Positions 56,407 through 64,000 of a DNA stretch of 64,000 nucleotides are shown one piece after another. The notes under the pieces are model-generated. The model searched no databases. It had not been told where the DNA came from and was given only the letters and a program-made list of their open reading frames with translations. The translations under genes and the position numbers were made by a program. Source of the stretch: Thiohalocapsa halophila (GTDB lineage: Bacteria > Pseudomonadota > Gammaproteobacteria > Chromatiales > Chromatiaceae). Each line of letters begins with the position of its first letter. Positions within the stretch are counted from its first letter, which is position 1. The stretch covers positions 38,179 through 102,178 of the forward strand of contig NZ_NRRV01000011.1 in NCBI RefSeq assembly GCF_016583825.1, given 5' to 3'.

Positions 56407-58956
56407 TCATGTCTCTGCAAGGCGCTCACGCAGCCGCCGGCTCGCCTGCCGATCACTCAACAGCCCGACCACCAGCAGCAGCGCCACCGCGCCCCAATAC
56501 ACCGCGGACATGGCCTCGATGCCGGTGGCGCCCAAGGCCGTGCCGACGCTGTAGACTGCGCTGGCCACGCCGAGCCCCAGCGCCGTCGGGAAGACAATGG
56601 CGAACAGCATCCATTTATAGGAGCCGGTCTGGACCTTGACCATGATGGTGGTAGCGAGACAGGGCGGATAGAGCGCGAAGAACAGGATCATGGACACCGC
56701 CAGCAGCGCCGTGGCACCGCCGGCGCGGGTCTCGGCCCCCATGCGCTCCTCCAGGCTCGCGTTCTGGTCGTCGTCCTGCTGGAAGAGCACGCCCAAGGTC
56801 GCGACACTGCTCTCCCGAGCTGCGAAGGACGACAGCAGCGCGATGTTGATCTTCCAGTCGAAGCCCGCGAACTGCGTCACCGGCTCCAGCCCGCGGCCGA
56901 TACTGCCGAGCAGCGAGGTCCTGATCTGCTCCTCGCGCATGTCCCGACGCAGCCCCTGGCGCGCGCGGGCGAGCTTGCGCAGCTCCCGCCAGGCCTTGCG
57001 GGCATCGCGGTCGCCGCTGGGCGGCTTCACCAGCGGATAGAAGTCCGCGTTGCGGGCTTGGAAGCGCTCGGCGACGCGCTCGGAGCCGGCTCTGCCTGTG
57101 GCATTGAGCTTGGCGCGCTTGTAGTCGGTGAAGTAATTGATCAGCGGCACCAGGTTCTCGCCCAGCGCCACGTCGCGGTAGGCGTTGCCTTCGAGCGCCG
57201 CCGCGAAGCGCTCCACCGCCGCCTGCGCCTCGGCCTCGAAGTGGGCCTTGCGCTCCGCCGACAGCCCCGGCAGGTGCAGCAGCGCGAACACCACCACGGC
57301 CACCGCCAGCACCACGGTGCCGACCTTCTTGATGTACTGCCAGGTGCGCTCGAGCGAGCGGCGCAGCACGCCGGTGACCGTCGGCAAGTGATAGTGCGGC
57401 AGCTCCATGACGAAAGGCGAGGTCTCCTGCCCGCTCAGCACCGTCTTGGTGAGCAGCTTGGCCACCAGCAGCGCGAAGACGATGGTCATGGTGGAGATGT
57501 AGAACATCATCAGGGACTTGTGCTCGACGAAGAAGATGCCGAGCAACAGCGTGTAGAGCGGCACCTTGGCCAGGCAGTTCATGAAGGGCACGGTGAAGAT
57601 GGTCGCCATGCGCGCGCGGGTGTCCGGGATGCCCTTGGTGGCCATCACGCCCGGAACCGCGCAGCCGCCGGCGAAGACGCCGCCCAGGATCAGCGGCAGC
57701 GTGCTCTGCCCGTGCAGCCCGAAGCGGTGCAGGATCTTGTCCAGGATGAACGCAATGCGGGCCATGTAGCCCGAGTCTTCGATGACGGCGATGGCCGCGA
57801 ACAGGATCAGAAAGATCGGGACGTAGTTCAGCAGCGTGTTGGCCGAATCCACCAGCCAGAGCCCAAGCGAGCGGGTGTAGGGGTCGACGAGGAAATCGGC
57901 ACTCGGCAGCACCCCGGCGATGACCTCCCGGCCCTTCGCCAGCAGTGGCCAGGTGTAGTTGGTGAGCTCGTAGCCCCAGACGATGGACACCTGATAGATC
58001 GCAAACACCGTGGCGACCAGAAAGAACGGCGCCGCCCAGCGGTTCAGCACGACGCGGTCGACGCGGTCCGTGAGCGAGGGCCGGCCGTCGCCGGCCCCCT
58101 GCACGGCCCCCGCCAGCAGCCGCTCCACGGTGCGGTCGCGGCAGCTCACCACATGGTCCGACACCTCGATGCGGTGCTCGGTCTCGAAGGCCTCGATGAA
58201 GCGCCCGGCGGTCTCCCGCAGCGCCCGGGTGCCGTCGTCGCCGAGCCGGTCCACCAGCAGCTGCACCGCGGCGGGATCGCCCTGCAGCAATTGCAGAGCG
58301 AGCCAGCGCCGGGGCAGGTCCGCCAGCGCCGGCTCGGTGGCGATGCGGGCCATGAGCTGCCCGATGGCGGGCTCCAGCGCGCTGTAGCGCACGACGGTGC
58401 CGGGGTCCGGCTGGCCCATGTCCGTCTGCGGGTCCTCGACGCCGCGGATGGCCTGCCGCAACCCCTCGCGCCCCTCGCCCTTGCGGCCGATGGTGGTCAC
58501 CACGGGCAGCCCCAGTCGCCGGGCAAGCAGGTCCTTGTCCACCTGGATGCCCTGGCTCGCGGCCACGTCCATCATGTTCAGTGCCAGCACCAACGGTAGC
58601 TCCAGCTCCAGCAGCTGCAGAGTCAGGTGCAGGGAGCGGCGCAGGTTCGACGCATCTGCGACGTTCACGGTCACGTCCGGTCGATCCCCGAGCAGGAACT
58701 CCCGTGCGACGCGCTCTTCCAGCGAGAAGGACGTCAGGCTGTAGGTGCCGGGCAGGTCCACGGTGTAGACGGTGCCCAGGTCGTCGCTGTACTGGCCGTG
58801 CTTCTTGTCGACGGTGACACCGGGATAGTTGGCCACATGCTGGCGGGCGCCGGTCAGCACATTGAACAGCGTGGACTTGCCCGCGTTCTGCTGGCCTGCC
58901 AGCGCCACCAGTACGCCCTGGCGCTGCGCACGCGCGGGGGAGATGGGGTCAGGCAT
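56407..58956 (-). CDS. feoB: Ferrous iron transport protein B
   Basis: 849 aa inner-membrane Fe(II) transporter with an N-terminal G domain: G1 GQQNAGKST, G3 DLPGTYSLTS, G4 NMMD. The membrane part has two Gate motifs, with Cys in GGCAVPGVMATKGI. ATG at 58956 overlaps the feoA end by 8 bases. Slightly longer than E. coli FeoB. Under the Fur site at 59437. Confidence 0.95.
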   Translation of the reverse strand: MPDPISPARAQRQGVLVALAGQQNAGKSTLFNVLTGARQHVANYPGVTVDKKHGQYSDDLGTVYTVDLPGTYSLTSFSLEERVAREFLLGDRPDVTVNVADASNLRRSLHLTLQLLELELPLVLALNMMDVAASQGIQVDKDLLARRLGLPVVTTIGRKGEGREGLRQAIRGVEDPQTDMGQPDPGTVVRYSALEPAIGQLMARIATEPALADLPRRWLALQLLQGDPAAVQLLVDRLGDDGTRALRETAGRFIEAFETEHRIEVSDHVVSCRDRTVERLLAGAVQGAGDGRPSLTDRVDRVVLNRWAAPFFLVATVFAIYQVSIVWGYELTNYTWPLLAKGREVIAGVLPSADFLVDPYTRSLGLWLVDSANTLLNYVPIFLILFAAIAVIEDSGYMARIAFILDKILHRFGLHGQSTLPLILGGVFAGGCAVPGVMATKGIPDTRARMATIFTVPFMNCLAKVPLYTLLLGIFFVEHKSLMMFYISTMTIVFALLVAKLLTKTVLSGQETSPFVMELPHYHLPTVTGVLRRSLERTWQYIKKVGTVVLAVAVVVFALLHLPGLSAERKAHFEAEAQAAVERFAAALEGNAYRDVALGENLVPLINYFTDYKRAKLNATGRAGSERVAERFQARNADFYPLVKPPSGDRDARKAWRELRKLARARQGLRRDMREEQIRTSLLGSIGRGLEPVTQFAGFDWKINIALLSSFAARESSVATLGVLFQQDDDQNASLEERMGAETRAGGATALLAVSMILFFALYPPCLATTIMVKVQTGSYKWMLFAIVFPTALGLGVASAVYSVGTALGATGIEAMSAVYWGAVALLLVVGLLSDRQASRRLRERLAET

Positions 58957-59206
58957 GGTCGGACTCCGCGGTCTCGGCCTCCAGCGGCGAGACCTCGATG
59001 GTGCGCGCCTCCGTGCGCCGCAGTGAGACATTGGACGCATCCAGCTTCAGCTCGATGGGATCGTTGAGCGGTGCGCTGCGCACCACGGTGACGATCACGT
59101 TCGGCATCAGGCCCAGATCCAGCAGGCGCTGGCGTATCGCCCCGGTGGACAGATGCCGGCGGATGCGCACGCGCCCGCCGGGGCGGATGTCGTTCAGGCT
59201 CAGCAT
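58949..59206 (-). CDS. feoA: Ferrous iron transport protein A
   Basis: 85 aa SH3-like protein. MLSLNDIRPGGRVRIRRHLS, IRQRLLDLGLMPN and PLNDPIELKLDASNVSLRR fit FeoA, which assists FeoB. ATG at 59206; the frame is open upstream but lacks coding character. First gene of the minus-strand run. Confidence 0.92.
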   Translation of the reverse strand: MLSLNDIRPGGRVRIRRHLSTGAIRQRLLDLGLMPNVIVTVVRSAPLNDPIELKLDASNVSLRRTEARTIEVSPLEAETAESDHA

Positions 59207-59436
59207 GAGCTGGGTTCGAGCCGAAGCGTAAGTCTGTGCGCGGCGGCTGCCGTGGGCAGTCCGCGGGCAGTGCCTGCACTGCGTGGAAACCCGTGGTCTG
59301 GCTTGGACATGAAGACGGCCTATGCGGGACGAGGTCGGGGGATCAGAGTGGGGTAGCGCTGTCCGGCGGTGCTCGACGGCCGGGCAGCACTTCATCAACG
59401 CGATGCAGGATAACCCGGCGGCAATACAAGTGCTAC

Positions 59437-59457
59437 TGCGAATTATTGCTATTTACA
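59437..59457. promoter_or_regulatory. Fur box (predicted) between feoA and the NikL-like gene
   Basis: TGCGAATTATT followed by GCTATTTACA, an imperfect palindrome close to the Fur-regulated hemin and iron promoters of proteobacteria (TGCAAATAATT...CATTTGCA). It lies 231 bases before feoA and 106 before the plus-strand gene at 59563, so it could control both. The local AT-richness supports a promoter. Confidence 0.65.
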
Positions 59458-59461
59458 TTCA

Positions 59462-59494
59462 GATAATGGCCTTGTATTATGCAGGGCCATAATC
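59462..59494. promoter_or_regulatory. Large imperfect inverted repeat
   Basis: GATAATGGCC, 13 bases, GGCCATAATC: 9 of 10 positions pair. Inside it is ATTATG-N6-CATAAT. It lies between the Fur site and the 59563 start, so it may be a second operator, possibly an overlapping Fur site (GATAAT core). Confidence 0.5.
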
Positions 59495-59562
59495 GCCGCG
59501 CCGTGCATCGGCTCGCCGCCGGCACGTCGCACATTGACAACCCCGCCAACCGGAGACCTGCC

Positions 59563-59913
59563 TTGCGATATCCCCGCCGCAATGCCCTTCCCACCGCCGT
59601 CGGCCTGTGCGCCGGCGTGCTGACGGCCGCTGGGCTCACCCTGAGCACGGCAGTGTCGGCCCACACGCCCTTGTGCTCCTGCTACGACATGGGCGACGGC
59701 ACCGTGCTCTGCGAGGGCGGCTTCTCGGACGGCTCCTCCGCCGCCGGCGTCGCCATCCGCGTTGTCGACGGCAACGGCAACCCCGTCATCGAAGGTGAGC
59801 TCAGCGAATACAGCGAATTCGAGTTCGATAAGCCGAGCGGCGACTACACCGTGGTCTTCGACGCCGGCCCCGGACACGACATCGAGATCCACGGCAAGGA
59901 CATCGTGGAGTGA
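59563..59913 (+). CDS. Small exported NikL-like metal-binding protein
   Basis: 116 aa from TTG 59563 (CGGAGA 8 bases upstream). Signal peptide ending VSA leaves a mature N-terminal His: HTPLCSCYDMGDGTVLCEGG. Three cysteines (C-x-C and one later) could bind metal. The beta-sandwich body (VAIRVVDGNGNPVIEGELSE) aligns with nikL at 7038. No C-terminal anchor. Next to a NikK-like gene, so this is a NikL/NikK-type pair at the iron locus. Confidence 0.65.
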   Translation: MRYPRRNALPTAVGLCAGVLTAAGLTLSTAVSAHTPLCSCYDMGDGTVLCEGGFSDGSSAAGVAIRVVDGNGNPVIEGELSEYSEFEFDKPSGDYTVVFDAGPGHDIEIHGKDIVE

Positions 59914-60097
59914 GCCCGCGGGCGCATTGCAGCGCGGCATGTGCAGGTGGCCGCCGCAATGCCTGCAGTGGCCCAACCCGCTCCCACCAACCGCACTCGG
60001 CCCCGCCAGCCGCCGCTAGCTGGGCAGGAACGGTGATCGACACAACGCGGCTCACCCAGACCGCCATCATCTCCCAGCAGCTACGGAGACAGACTCC

Positions 60098-60886
60098 ATG
60101 AAAAATTCCGCACTCATCGCCGCGGCGGCGGCAACCACCTTGTCCGGTGCTGCCCAGGCCCACTTCCAGCTCCTGTACACGCCGGACGTCGTGCTGGAGA
60201 AGCCGGGCGACATCCCGCTGGCGCTGGTGTTCGGCCATCCGATGGAGAACACCAACACCATGGACATGGGCGAGCCGGAGGCATTCTTCGTCGTCTTCAA
60301 GGGCGAGAAGACGGACCTGAAAGGTAGCCTGGAGACCGTTCAGTGGGCGGGCGCCACCGGCGAGCCCTCGGACGCCTACACCGCGAGCTACAAGGTCCGC
60401 CGCAACGGCGACTACATCTTTGCGCTGACCCCGGCGCCGTACATGGAAGGCGCGGAGGACATCTACATCCAGCAAATCACCAAGACCGTCCTCAACAAGG
60501 GCGCCATGCCCACCGGCTGGAACGAGCCCATCGGCCTGCCGACGGAAATCGTGCCCATGGACAAGCCCTACCAGACCTTCGTCGGCGGCACCTTCACCGG
60601 ACAGCTCCTCTCCGACGGAGAGCCGGCGGCCGGCGTCGAGTGCGAGATCGAGTACATCAACTCGGACGTGGACATGGCGGGCAACGCCTTCAGCAAGGAG
60701 ACCAAGGGACCGGTCCCGCCCACCGCTATCGCCACCATCACCGACGAGAACGGCCTGTTCACCTTCGGCATCCCGCGCCCCGGCACCTGGGGCTTCGCCT
60801 GCCTGGGCGCCGGCCCCGACAAGGAGTACGAGGGCAAGGAGCTGTCCCAGGACGCCGTGCTCTGGATCCACGCCGCCGAGCTCTGA
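60098..60886 (+). CDS. Periplasmic DUF4198 protein, NikK paralogue
   Basis: 262 aa. Signal peptide to AQA, then mature HFQLLYTPDVVLEKPGD. HPMENTNTMDMGEPEAF, KVRRNGDYIFALTPAPY, GLPTEIVP and GGTFTGQLLSDGEPAAG align with nikK at 4236 throughout. Both keep the N-terminal His and the HPME...M-x-MGEP cluster. Likely binds a divalent metal in the periplasm; iron is inferred from feoAB and Fur context, nickel is possible. Confidence 0.8.
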   Translation: MKNSALIAAAAATTLSGAAQAHFQLLYTPDVVLEKPGDIPLALVFGHPMENTNTMDMGEPEAFFVVFKGEKTDLKGSLETVQWAGATGEPSDAYTASYKVRRNGDYIFALTPAPYMEGAEDIYIQQITKTVLNKGAMPTGWNEPIGLPTEIVPMDKPYQTFVGGTFTGQLLSDGEPAAGVECEIEYINSDVDMAGNAFSKETKGPVPPTAIATITDENGLFTFGIPRPGTWGFACLGAGPDKEYEGKELSQDAVLWIHAAEL

Positions 60887-60978
60887 GCCCGGGCAGCGCG
60901 CACCGACCGCGCCGGCGCGCCTGCGCGCCGGCTGCGGCCCCGTCGAATACCTGCGACGCCGTCGCTGAGACGAGCGTG

Positions 60979-61005
60979 ATCATACCTTTTTTGTGTTTAT
61001 CATAC
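60979..61005. promoter_or_regulatory. ATCATAC direct repeat upstream of the porin gene
   Basis: ATCATAC, 13 bases including a T-run, ATCATAC. The heptamer equals the right half of the NikR operators and the spacing is the same, but the halves are in direct orientation. It is 47 bases before the porin ATG. The T-rich spacer may also be part of a promoter. Confidence 0.35.
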
Positions 61006-61052
61006 GCTGGTGCCGCGCCCCGCGGTGATTCCACCAGCAAGGAGATTCCAGC

Positions 61053-62285
61053 ATGCAGATCCATTCTGTCGCGGGCGCCGTTGCCCTCGTATTGGCCGGC
61101 GCTGCACCCGCCGTGCAAGCACAGAGCCTGGACCAGCGCGTCGAGGCCCTGGAGCGCGAGAACCAGCGCATGCGCGAGCAGCTCGCCGCACAGGACGAGC
61201 GCATCCAAGGCGCCCCGGAGCGCGTCAAGGAGCTGGAAGAGGAGCTCGCCGACAAGCAGCGCACCGGCGGCGGCTGGTTCGAGAACATCGAGATCGCCGG
61301 CCTGGTGGAGGTGGAGGCCGGCTACTTCGAGCCCTTCGATGCGCCGTCGGAGTCCGACCTCGTGCTCGCCACCTTCGAGCTCGGCATCCTGTCGCAGATC
61401 GGCAACTGGGTGGAAGTGGGCGGCTCGCTGCTCTACGAGGAAGACGACACCGACCTGGAAGTCGACACAGCCTACATCACCGTCTACAACCCGGACGTGG
61501 CGCCGGTGTTCTTCACCGGCGGTCAGATCTATGTGCCCTTCGGCGTCTATGACACGAACCTGGTGTCAGATCCCCTGACGCTGGAGATCGGCGAGACCCG
61601 CGAGACCGCGGCGCTGCTCGGCTTCGAGTACGCCGGCGTCGGCGGCAGCGTCTACGGCTTCAACGGCGATCACAAGCTGAACGGCGACAACCGCATCGGC
61701 AGCTGGGGTGCGAACCTGAGCTACGCCTGGGAGCAGGACGATGTCGCGGTCGCCGCCAGCGCCGGCTGGATCAACAACCTCGGCGACTCCGACAGCCTGC
61801 AGGACACGCTGGCCGACAACCGCGATGCAACGCTGACCGAGCTCATCGAGGGCGAGGACCCACGCGCCGACAGCTTCAGCACCGACCCCACGGACCGCAC
61901 TGCCGGCTGGACCGCCAACCTCGGCGTCGCCGTGGGCCCGGTCAGCTTCGTCGGTGAATACCTGTCCGCCACCGACAGCTTCGACCCCGACAGCCTGAGC
62001 TATAAGGGCGCCGGCGCCGAGCCGTCCGCCTGGAATCTGGAGCTTGGCTACGGCTTCACCGTCTTCGGCAAGGAGACCGTCGCCGCTGTCGCCTACCAGG
62101 GCACCGACGAGGCCGTCGGCCTGGAGCTGCCCAAGGAAAGCTGGCTCATCGGCTGGTCTATCGGCATCTTCGACAACACCGCCCTGTCCTTCGAGTACCG
62201 CAACGACAGCGACTACAGCGAGAGCGAAGGCGGCACCGGCGACGACGGCAACAGCTTCGTCGCGCAGCTCGCCGTGGAGTTCTGA
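61053..62285 (+). CDS. LbtU-family outer-membrane porin
   Basis: 410 aa. Signal peptide ending VQA; a short coiled coil (LDQRVEALERENQRMREQL); then a beta-barrel with many alternating strands ending in the aromatic C-terminus QLAVEF. The N-terminal coiled coil and ENIEIAGLVEVEAGYF are typical of the LbtU siderophore porin family. Good ribosome site (AAGGAG). It probably brings metal or a chelate across the outer membrane for the periplasmic and Feo proteins. Confidence 0.85.
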   Translation: MQIHSVAGAVALVLAGAAPAVQAQSLDQRVEALERENQRMREQLAAQDERIQGAPERVKELEEELADKQRTGGGWFENIEIAGLVEVEAGYFEPFDAPSESDLVLATFELGILSQIGNWVEVGGSLLYEEDDTDLEVDTAYITVYNPDVAPVFFTGGQIYVPFGVYDTNLVSDPLTLEIGETRETAALLGFEYAGVGGSVYGFNGDHKLNGDNRIGSWGANLSYAWEQDDVAVAASAGWINNLGDSDSLQDTLADNRDATLTELIEGEDPRADSFSTDPTDRTAGWTANLGVAVGPVSFVGEYLSATDSFDPDSLSYKGAGAEPSAWNLELGYGFTVFGKETVAAVAYQGTDEAVGLELPKESWLIGWSIGIFDNTALSFEYRNDSDYSESEGGTGDDGNSFVAQLAVEF

Positions 62286-62339
62286 TGTTGGGCACGGGCC
62301 GCATGCGGTCTGCTGCGGGTGCCGTGCCCGGGGTAGGGC

Positions 62340-62710
62340 TCCAGGGTAGATGGCCTCCTTGGTCGCTGCGTCGACCTCGTCGACGTAGCGTCGTACCAGG
62401 GAACAGAAGGCGCCGAGGAGATTGTCGTTGAGCCGCTGGTAGCGGTCGTGGACGAAGCACCGCAGGTACAGGTGGACCACCTCGCGGTCCATCCGCTTGA
62501 CGGGTATGCAGCGAAACGGCCAGATCGGCCACGGCGACGTTGTCGAAATAGCGCCGGCGCAGGTCGTCGGCGTCGTCGCGCACCGCCGCCAGCTCGAAGC
62601 AACAGAAGCGCTGGCGGGCTCGGAAGTAGCCCAAATGCAGCAGCAGGTGGATCTTGGTACGGATCGAGCGGCACTGCTCGACGGCCCCGCGCTCCGGCCC
62701 CGCGCTCCGG
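62340..62710 (-). pseudogene. Tn3-family transposase fragments (DUF4158-like)
   Basis: On the minus strand two pieces survive in different frames. One is RTKIHLLLHLGYFRARQRFC followed by CFELAAVRDDADDLRRRYF (about 62660-62540), the N-terminal DUF4158 pattern of Tn3 transposases. The other is HLYLRCFVHDRYQRLNDNLL then GAFCSLVRRYVDEV (about 62480-62350). A frameshift near 62500 separates them. No ends or resolvase seen. Confidence 0.5.
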
Positions 62711-62805
62711 CGCCGTGAGCGTGAAGAACAGATCCCGATCGCTCCGGCTAAACCGAGGAAAGCCCCAGAGCGGCTCGTACTCCTCCGGCGCCGGCCCGCG
62801 ATCGA

Positions 62806-63066
62806 GTGCTCGCCGAGGTGCTGGGTCTCGAGGTCGACGACGCGCACAGCCTGACCAACCGCATGCACGAGCGCAGGCCGCGGGACATGACCCGTGCCGA
62901 GGTGGAGGCCGGGCTCGAGGCGTTTCCGCCGCTGGTGCGCGTGGTCGAGGAGATCAGGGAGGGCTCCCCCGATGCGGTCTCGGTTGGCGCGAAGAAGCCG
63001 CCAGAGCGACCCCGACCCGGCACGGCGAAGTCCCCGGCACGGACTGCTGGCGCGCGGGAGCGCTGA
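62806..63066 (+). pseudogene. Possible DtxR-type regulator fragment
   Basis: RVLAEVLGLEVDDAHSLTNR followed by 60 more residues recalls the iron-binding and dimerisation domain of DtxR/MntR repressors (LVEVLGLxxxEAHxxACRLEH), but the DNA-binding N-terminus is missing and the metal ligands are unclear. It lies next to decayed transposase sequence. Tentative. Confidence 0.3.
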
Positions 63067-63179
63067 CTGGAAAAGAGCAGCTCGCAGCTCAGGTATCCTG
63101 GTTGCGACAAGTCACTTACCGGCATAACTTGGCGGCGACGTGGTACTCGCTTGTGCCCTCTTCATGCGGAGTTGATCAA

Positions 63180-63431
63180 ATGAGCCAACTGATCCTGGAC
63201 GTGCCAGACGAGTCTCTGCTGTCGCTGCACCTGTCCGACGAGGCAGCGGCGGCCGAGATCAGGCTGGCCGCAGCCGTGAAGATTTACGAGCTCGGGCGGT
63301 TGTCCTCCGGTGCGGCCGCCCGCCTTGCCGGCATTCCGAGGGTGTTGTTCCTGAGCAAGCTCGCCGACTACGGCGTGGACACCTTCAACCTGACCGAAGA
63401 CGAGCTGGAGCGTCAGACATCCCTTGCCTGA
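63180..63431 (+). CDS. UPF0175 family antitoxin
   Basis: 83 aa. LSDEAAAAEIRLAAAVKIYE LGRLSSGAAARLAGIPRVLF is the UPF0175 helix-turn-helix core. It overlaps the DUF3368 gene by 8 bases, the normal toxin-antitoxin arrangement. Confidence 0.88.
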   Translation: MSQLILDVPDESLLSLHLSDEAAAAEIRLAAAVKIYELGRLSSGAAARLAGIPRVLFLSKLADYGVDTFNLTEDELERQTSLA

Positions 63432-63885
63432 GATCGTCTGCAACACGTCGCCGCTCCAATATCTGTACCAGATCGGGCAGCTCGATCTGCTGCCTCAGCT
63501 GACCGGGCAGATCATCGTGCCCACCGCGGTCGCGGTCGAGCTTGCCGAAGGTCGGCGCCGCGGGGTCGATGTGCCCGTGCCGGAGACTTTGCCGTGGGTA
63601 GGCATGCGGACCCCGTCGAGCGAACGGGCCATCCGTTTGGTTGCGGATCTCGGTCCCGGAGAGACAGCCGTTCTGCTGCTCGCCTTGGAATGCGCCGATT
63701 CCGTCGTGATCCTCGATGACGGGCTGGCGCGGCGGCATGCCGAGGTCCTGGGTATCCCTCTGACTGGAACACTCGGCATCCTGCTGGATGCCAAGCAGCG
63801 CGGGTTGGTGTGGGTGCGAGCAAAACTGATGTGGCCGCTTACATTGTCATGCGACTTGCTTGAGATCGCTGCGCCAGTACGCTGA
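63424..63885 (+). CDS. DUF3368 PIN-like toxin, C-terminus replaced
   Basis: 153 aa from TTG 63424. IVCNTSPLQYLYQIGQLDLL with the first PIN-domain Asp position, GPGETAVLLLAL (Glu), and VVILDDGLARRHAEVLGIPL (Asp-Asp) are present. Residues up to DAKQRGLV (to about 63810) fit the family; the last 25 residues do not and overlap the end of an insertion sequence on the other strand. The toxin is probably truncated. Confidence 0.8.
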   Translation: MPEIVCNTSPLQYLYQIGQLDLLPQLTGQIIVPTAVAVELAEGRRRGVDVPVPETLPWVGMRTPSSERAIRLVADLGPGETAVLLLALECADSVVILDDGLARRHAEVLGIPLTGTLGILLDAKQRGLVWVRAKLMWPLTLSCDLLEIAAPVR

Positions 63886-64000
63886 CCACTGGCCGTTTGC
63901 GCGCACGAGGCGCAGCGCCAGCATGGCCTCGGCGTTGTCGGGCGTCCACCACGCGCCGGGGCGCTTGAGACGCTGCTGAACGACGTAGCGGTGTGCGCTT
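63847..64000 (-). CDS. Transposase C-terminus, ISKra4-like, runs off the edge
   Basis: The last 50 residues, SAHRYVVQQRLKRPGAWWTP and DNAEAMLALRLVRANGQWSA YW, stop at 63847. The RLKRxGAWW...NAEAMLALR pattern is that of ISKra4-type transposase C-termini; family placement is from memory. The element inserted into or beside the DUF3368 gene, with its end between 63811 and 63846. The gene continues beyond the window. Confidence 0.6.
   Translation of the reverse strand, partial: SAHRYVVQQRLKRPGAWWTPDNAEAMLALRLVRANGQWSAYWRSDLKQVA

Noticed and set aside
55700..56456. Long open frames on both strands (over 220 codons each) across the tandem repeat block
   Set aside because: They consist of repeated translations of the 90-bp palindrome, have no family character and appear in several frames at once, so they reflect repeat composition and not coding.
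55747..58599. 950-codon open frame on the plus strand opposite feoB
   Set aside because: Antisense shadow in a high-GC gene; His/Gln/Arg-rich nonsense, while the minus strand encodes a complete FeoB.

Overview
The window is about 68% GC, densely coded and free of rRNA and tRNA genes that I can see. Gene content (cytochrome bd with CydX, catalase-peroxidase, DUF2333, LbtU-type porin, EncFtn, FeoAB, many decayed insertion sequences, several REP-like and heptamer repeat families) points to a gammaproteobacterial chromosome. A purple sulfur bacterium of the Chromatiales is my best guess; that is inference from family content only.

Layout. 1-3.5 kb: an IS21-family element (zinc-finger ORF, istA with a +1 frame break, istB, small passenger ORF). 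3.5-9.9 kb: a nickel ECF transporter (nikK, nikM, nikL, nikQ, nikO, nikR) split by an ERCC4-type nuclease gene and an IS630-family remnant. Each half is preceded by a NikR-type operator with identical spacing. 10.2-16.5 kb: katG, then cydA-cydB-cydX with heptamer tandem repeats between cydB and cydX. 16.5-18.2 kb: a decayed stretch holding a MITE copy and a 5' fragment of a cas6-like gene. 18.2-44.3 kb: mostly housekeeping and metabolic genes: JAMM-like lipoprotein, DUF2333, MFS symporter, an orphan encapsulated ferritin (EncFtn), glucosyl-phosphoglycerate synthase, Spy/BaeRS-like envelope stress system, glutathionyl-hydroquinone reductase, Uma2, MobA, PdxH, a LolCDE/MacB-like exporter, M48 protease, two GH57 enzymes, an orphan Cas6 next to a WYL regulator, and DusA. 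44.3-44.8 kb: a BrnT/BrnA toxin-antitoxin pair whose toxin has a nonsense codon.

44.8-62.3 kb looks like an iron island. It has a HmuS-like heme protein gene divergent from a five-gene cluster of four Gly/Ala/Pro-rich membrane proteins plus a P1B-type ATPase homologue that has lost every catalytic motif. Fur-box-like palindromes lie between them. Facing this cluster is a long minus-strand run: feoA, feoB, a seven-copy 90-bp repeat, a FeoB-associated Cys-rich protein, an ABC exporter with a DUF4857 partner, an AspA/AstE-like protein, and an HMA_2 gene cleanly interrupted by a 237-bp MITE. Divergent from feoA, behind a Fur box, is a plus-strand set: a NikL-like exported protein, a NikK-like DUF4198 protein and an LbtU-type porin. 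The ATPase cluster resembles ferrosome (fez) loci in architecture and is the best candidate here for an undescribed system.

62.3-64 kb: decayed Tn3-type transposase pieces, a possible DtxR fragment, a UPF0175/DUF3368 toxin-antitoxin pair whose toxin end is overwritten by an insertion sequence running off the right edge.
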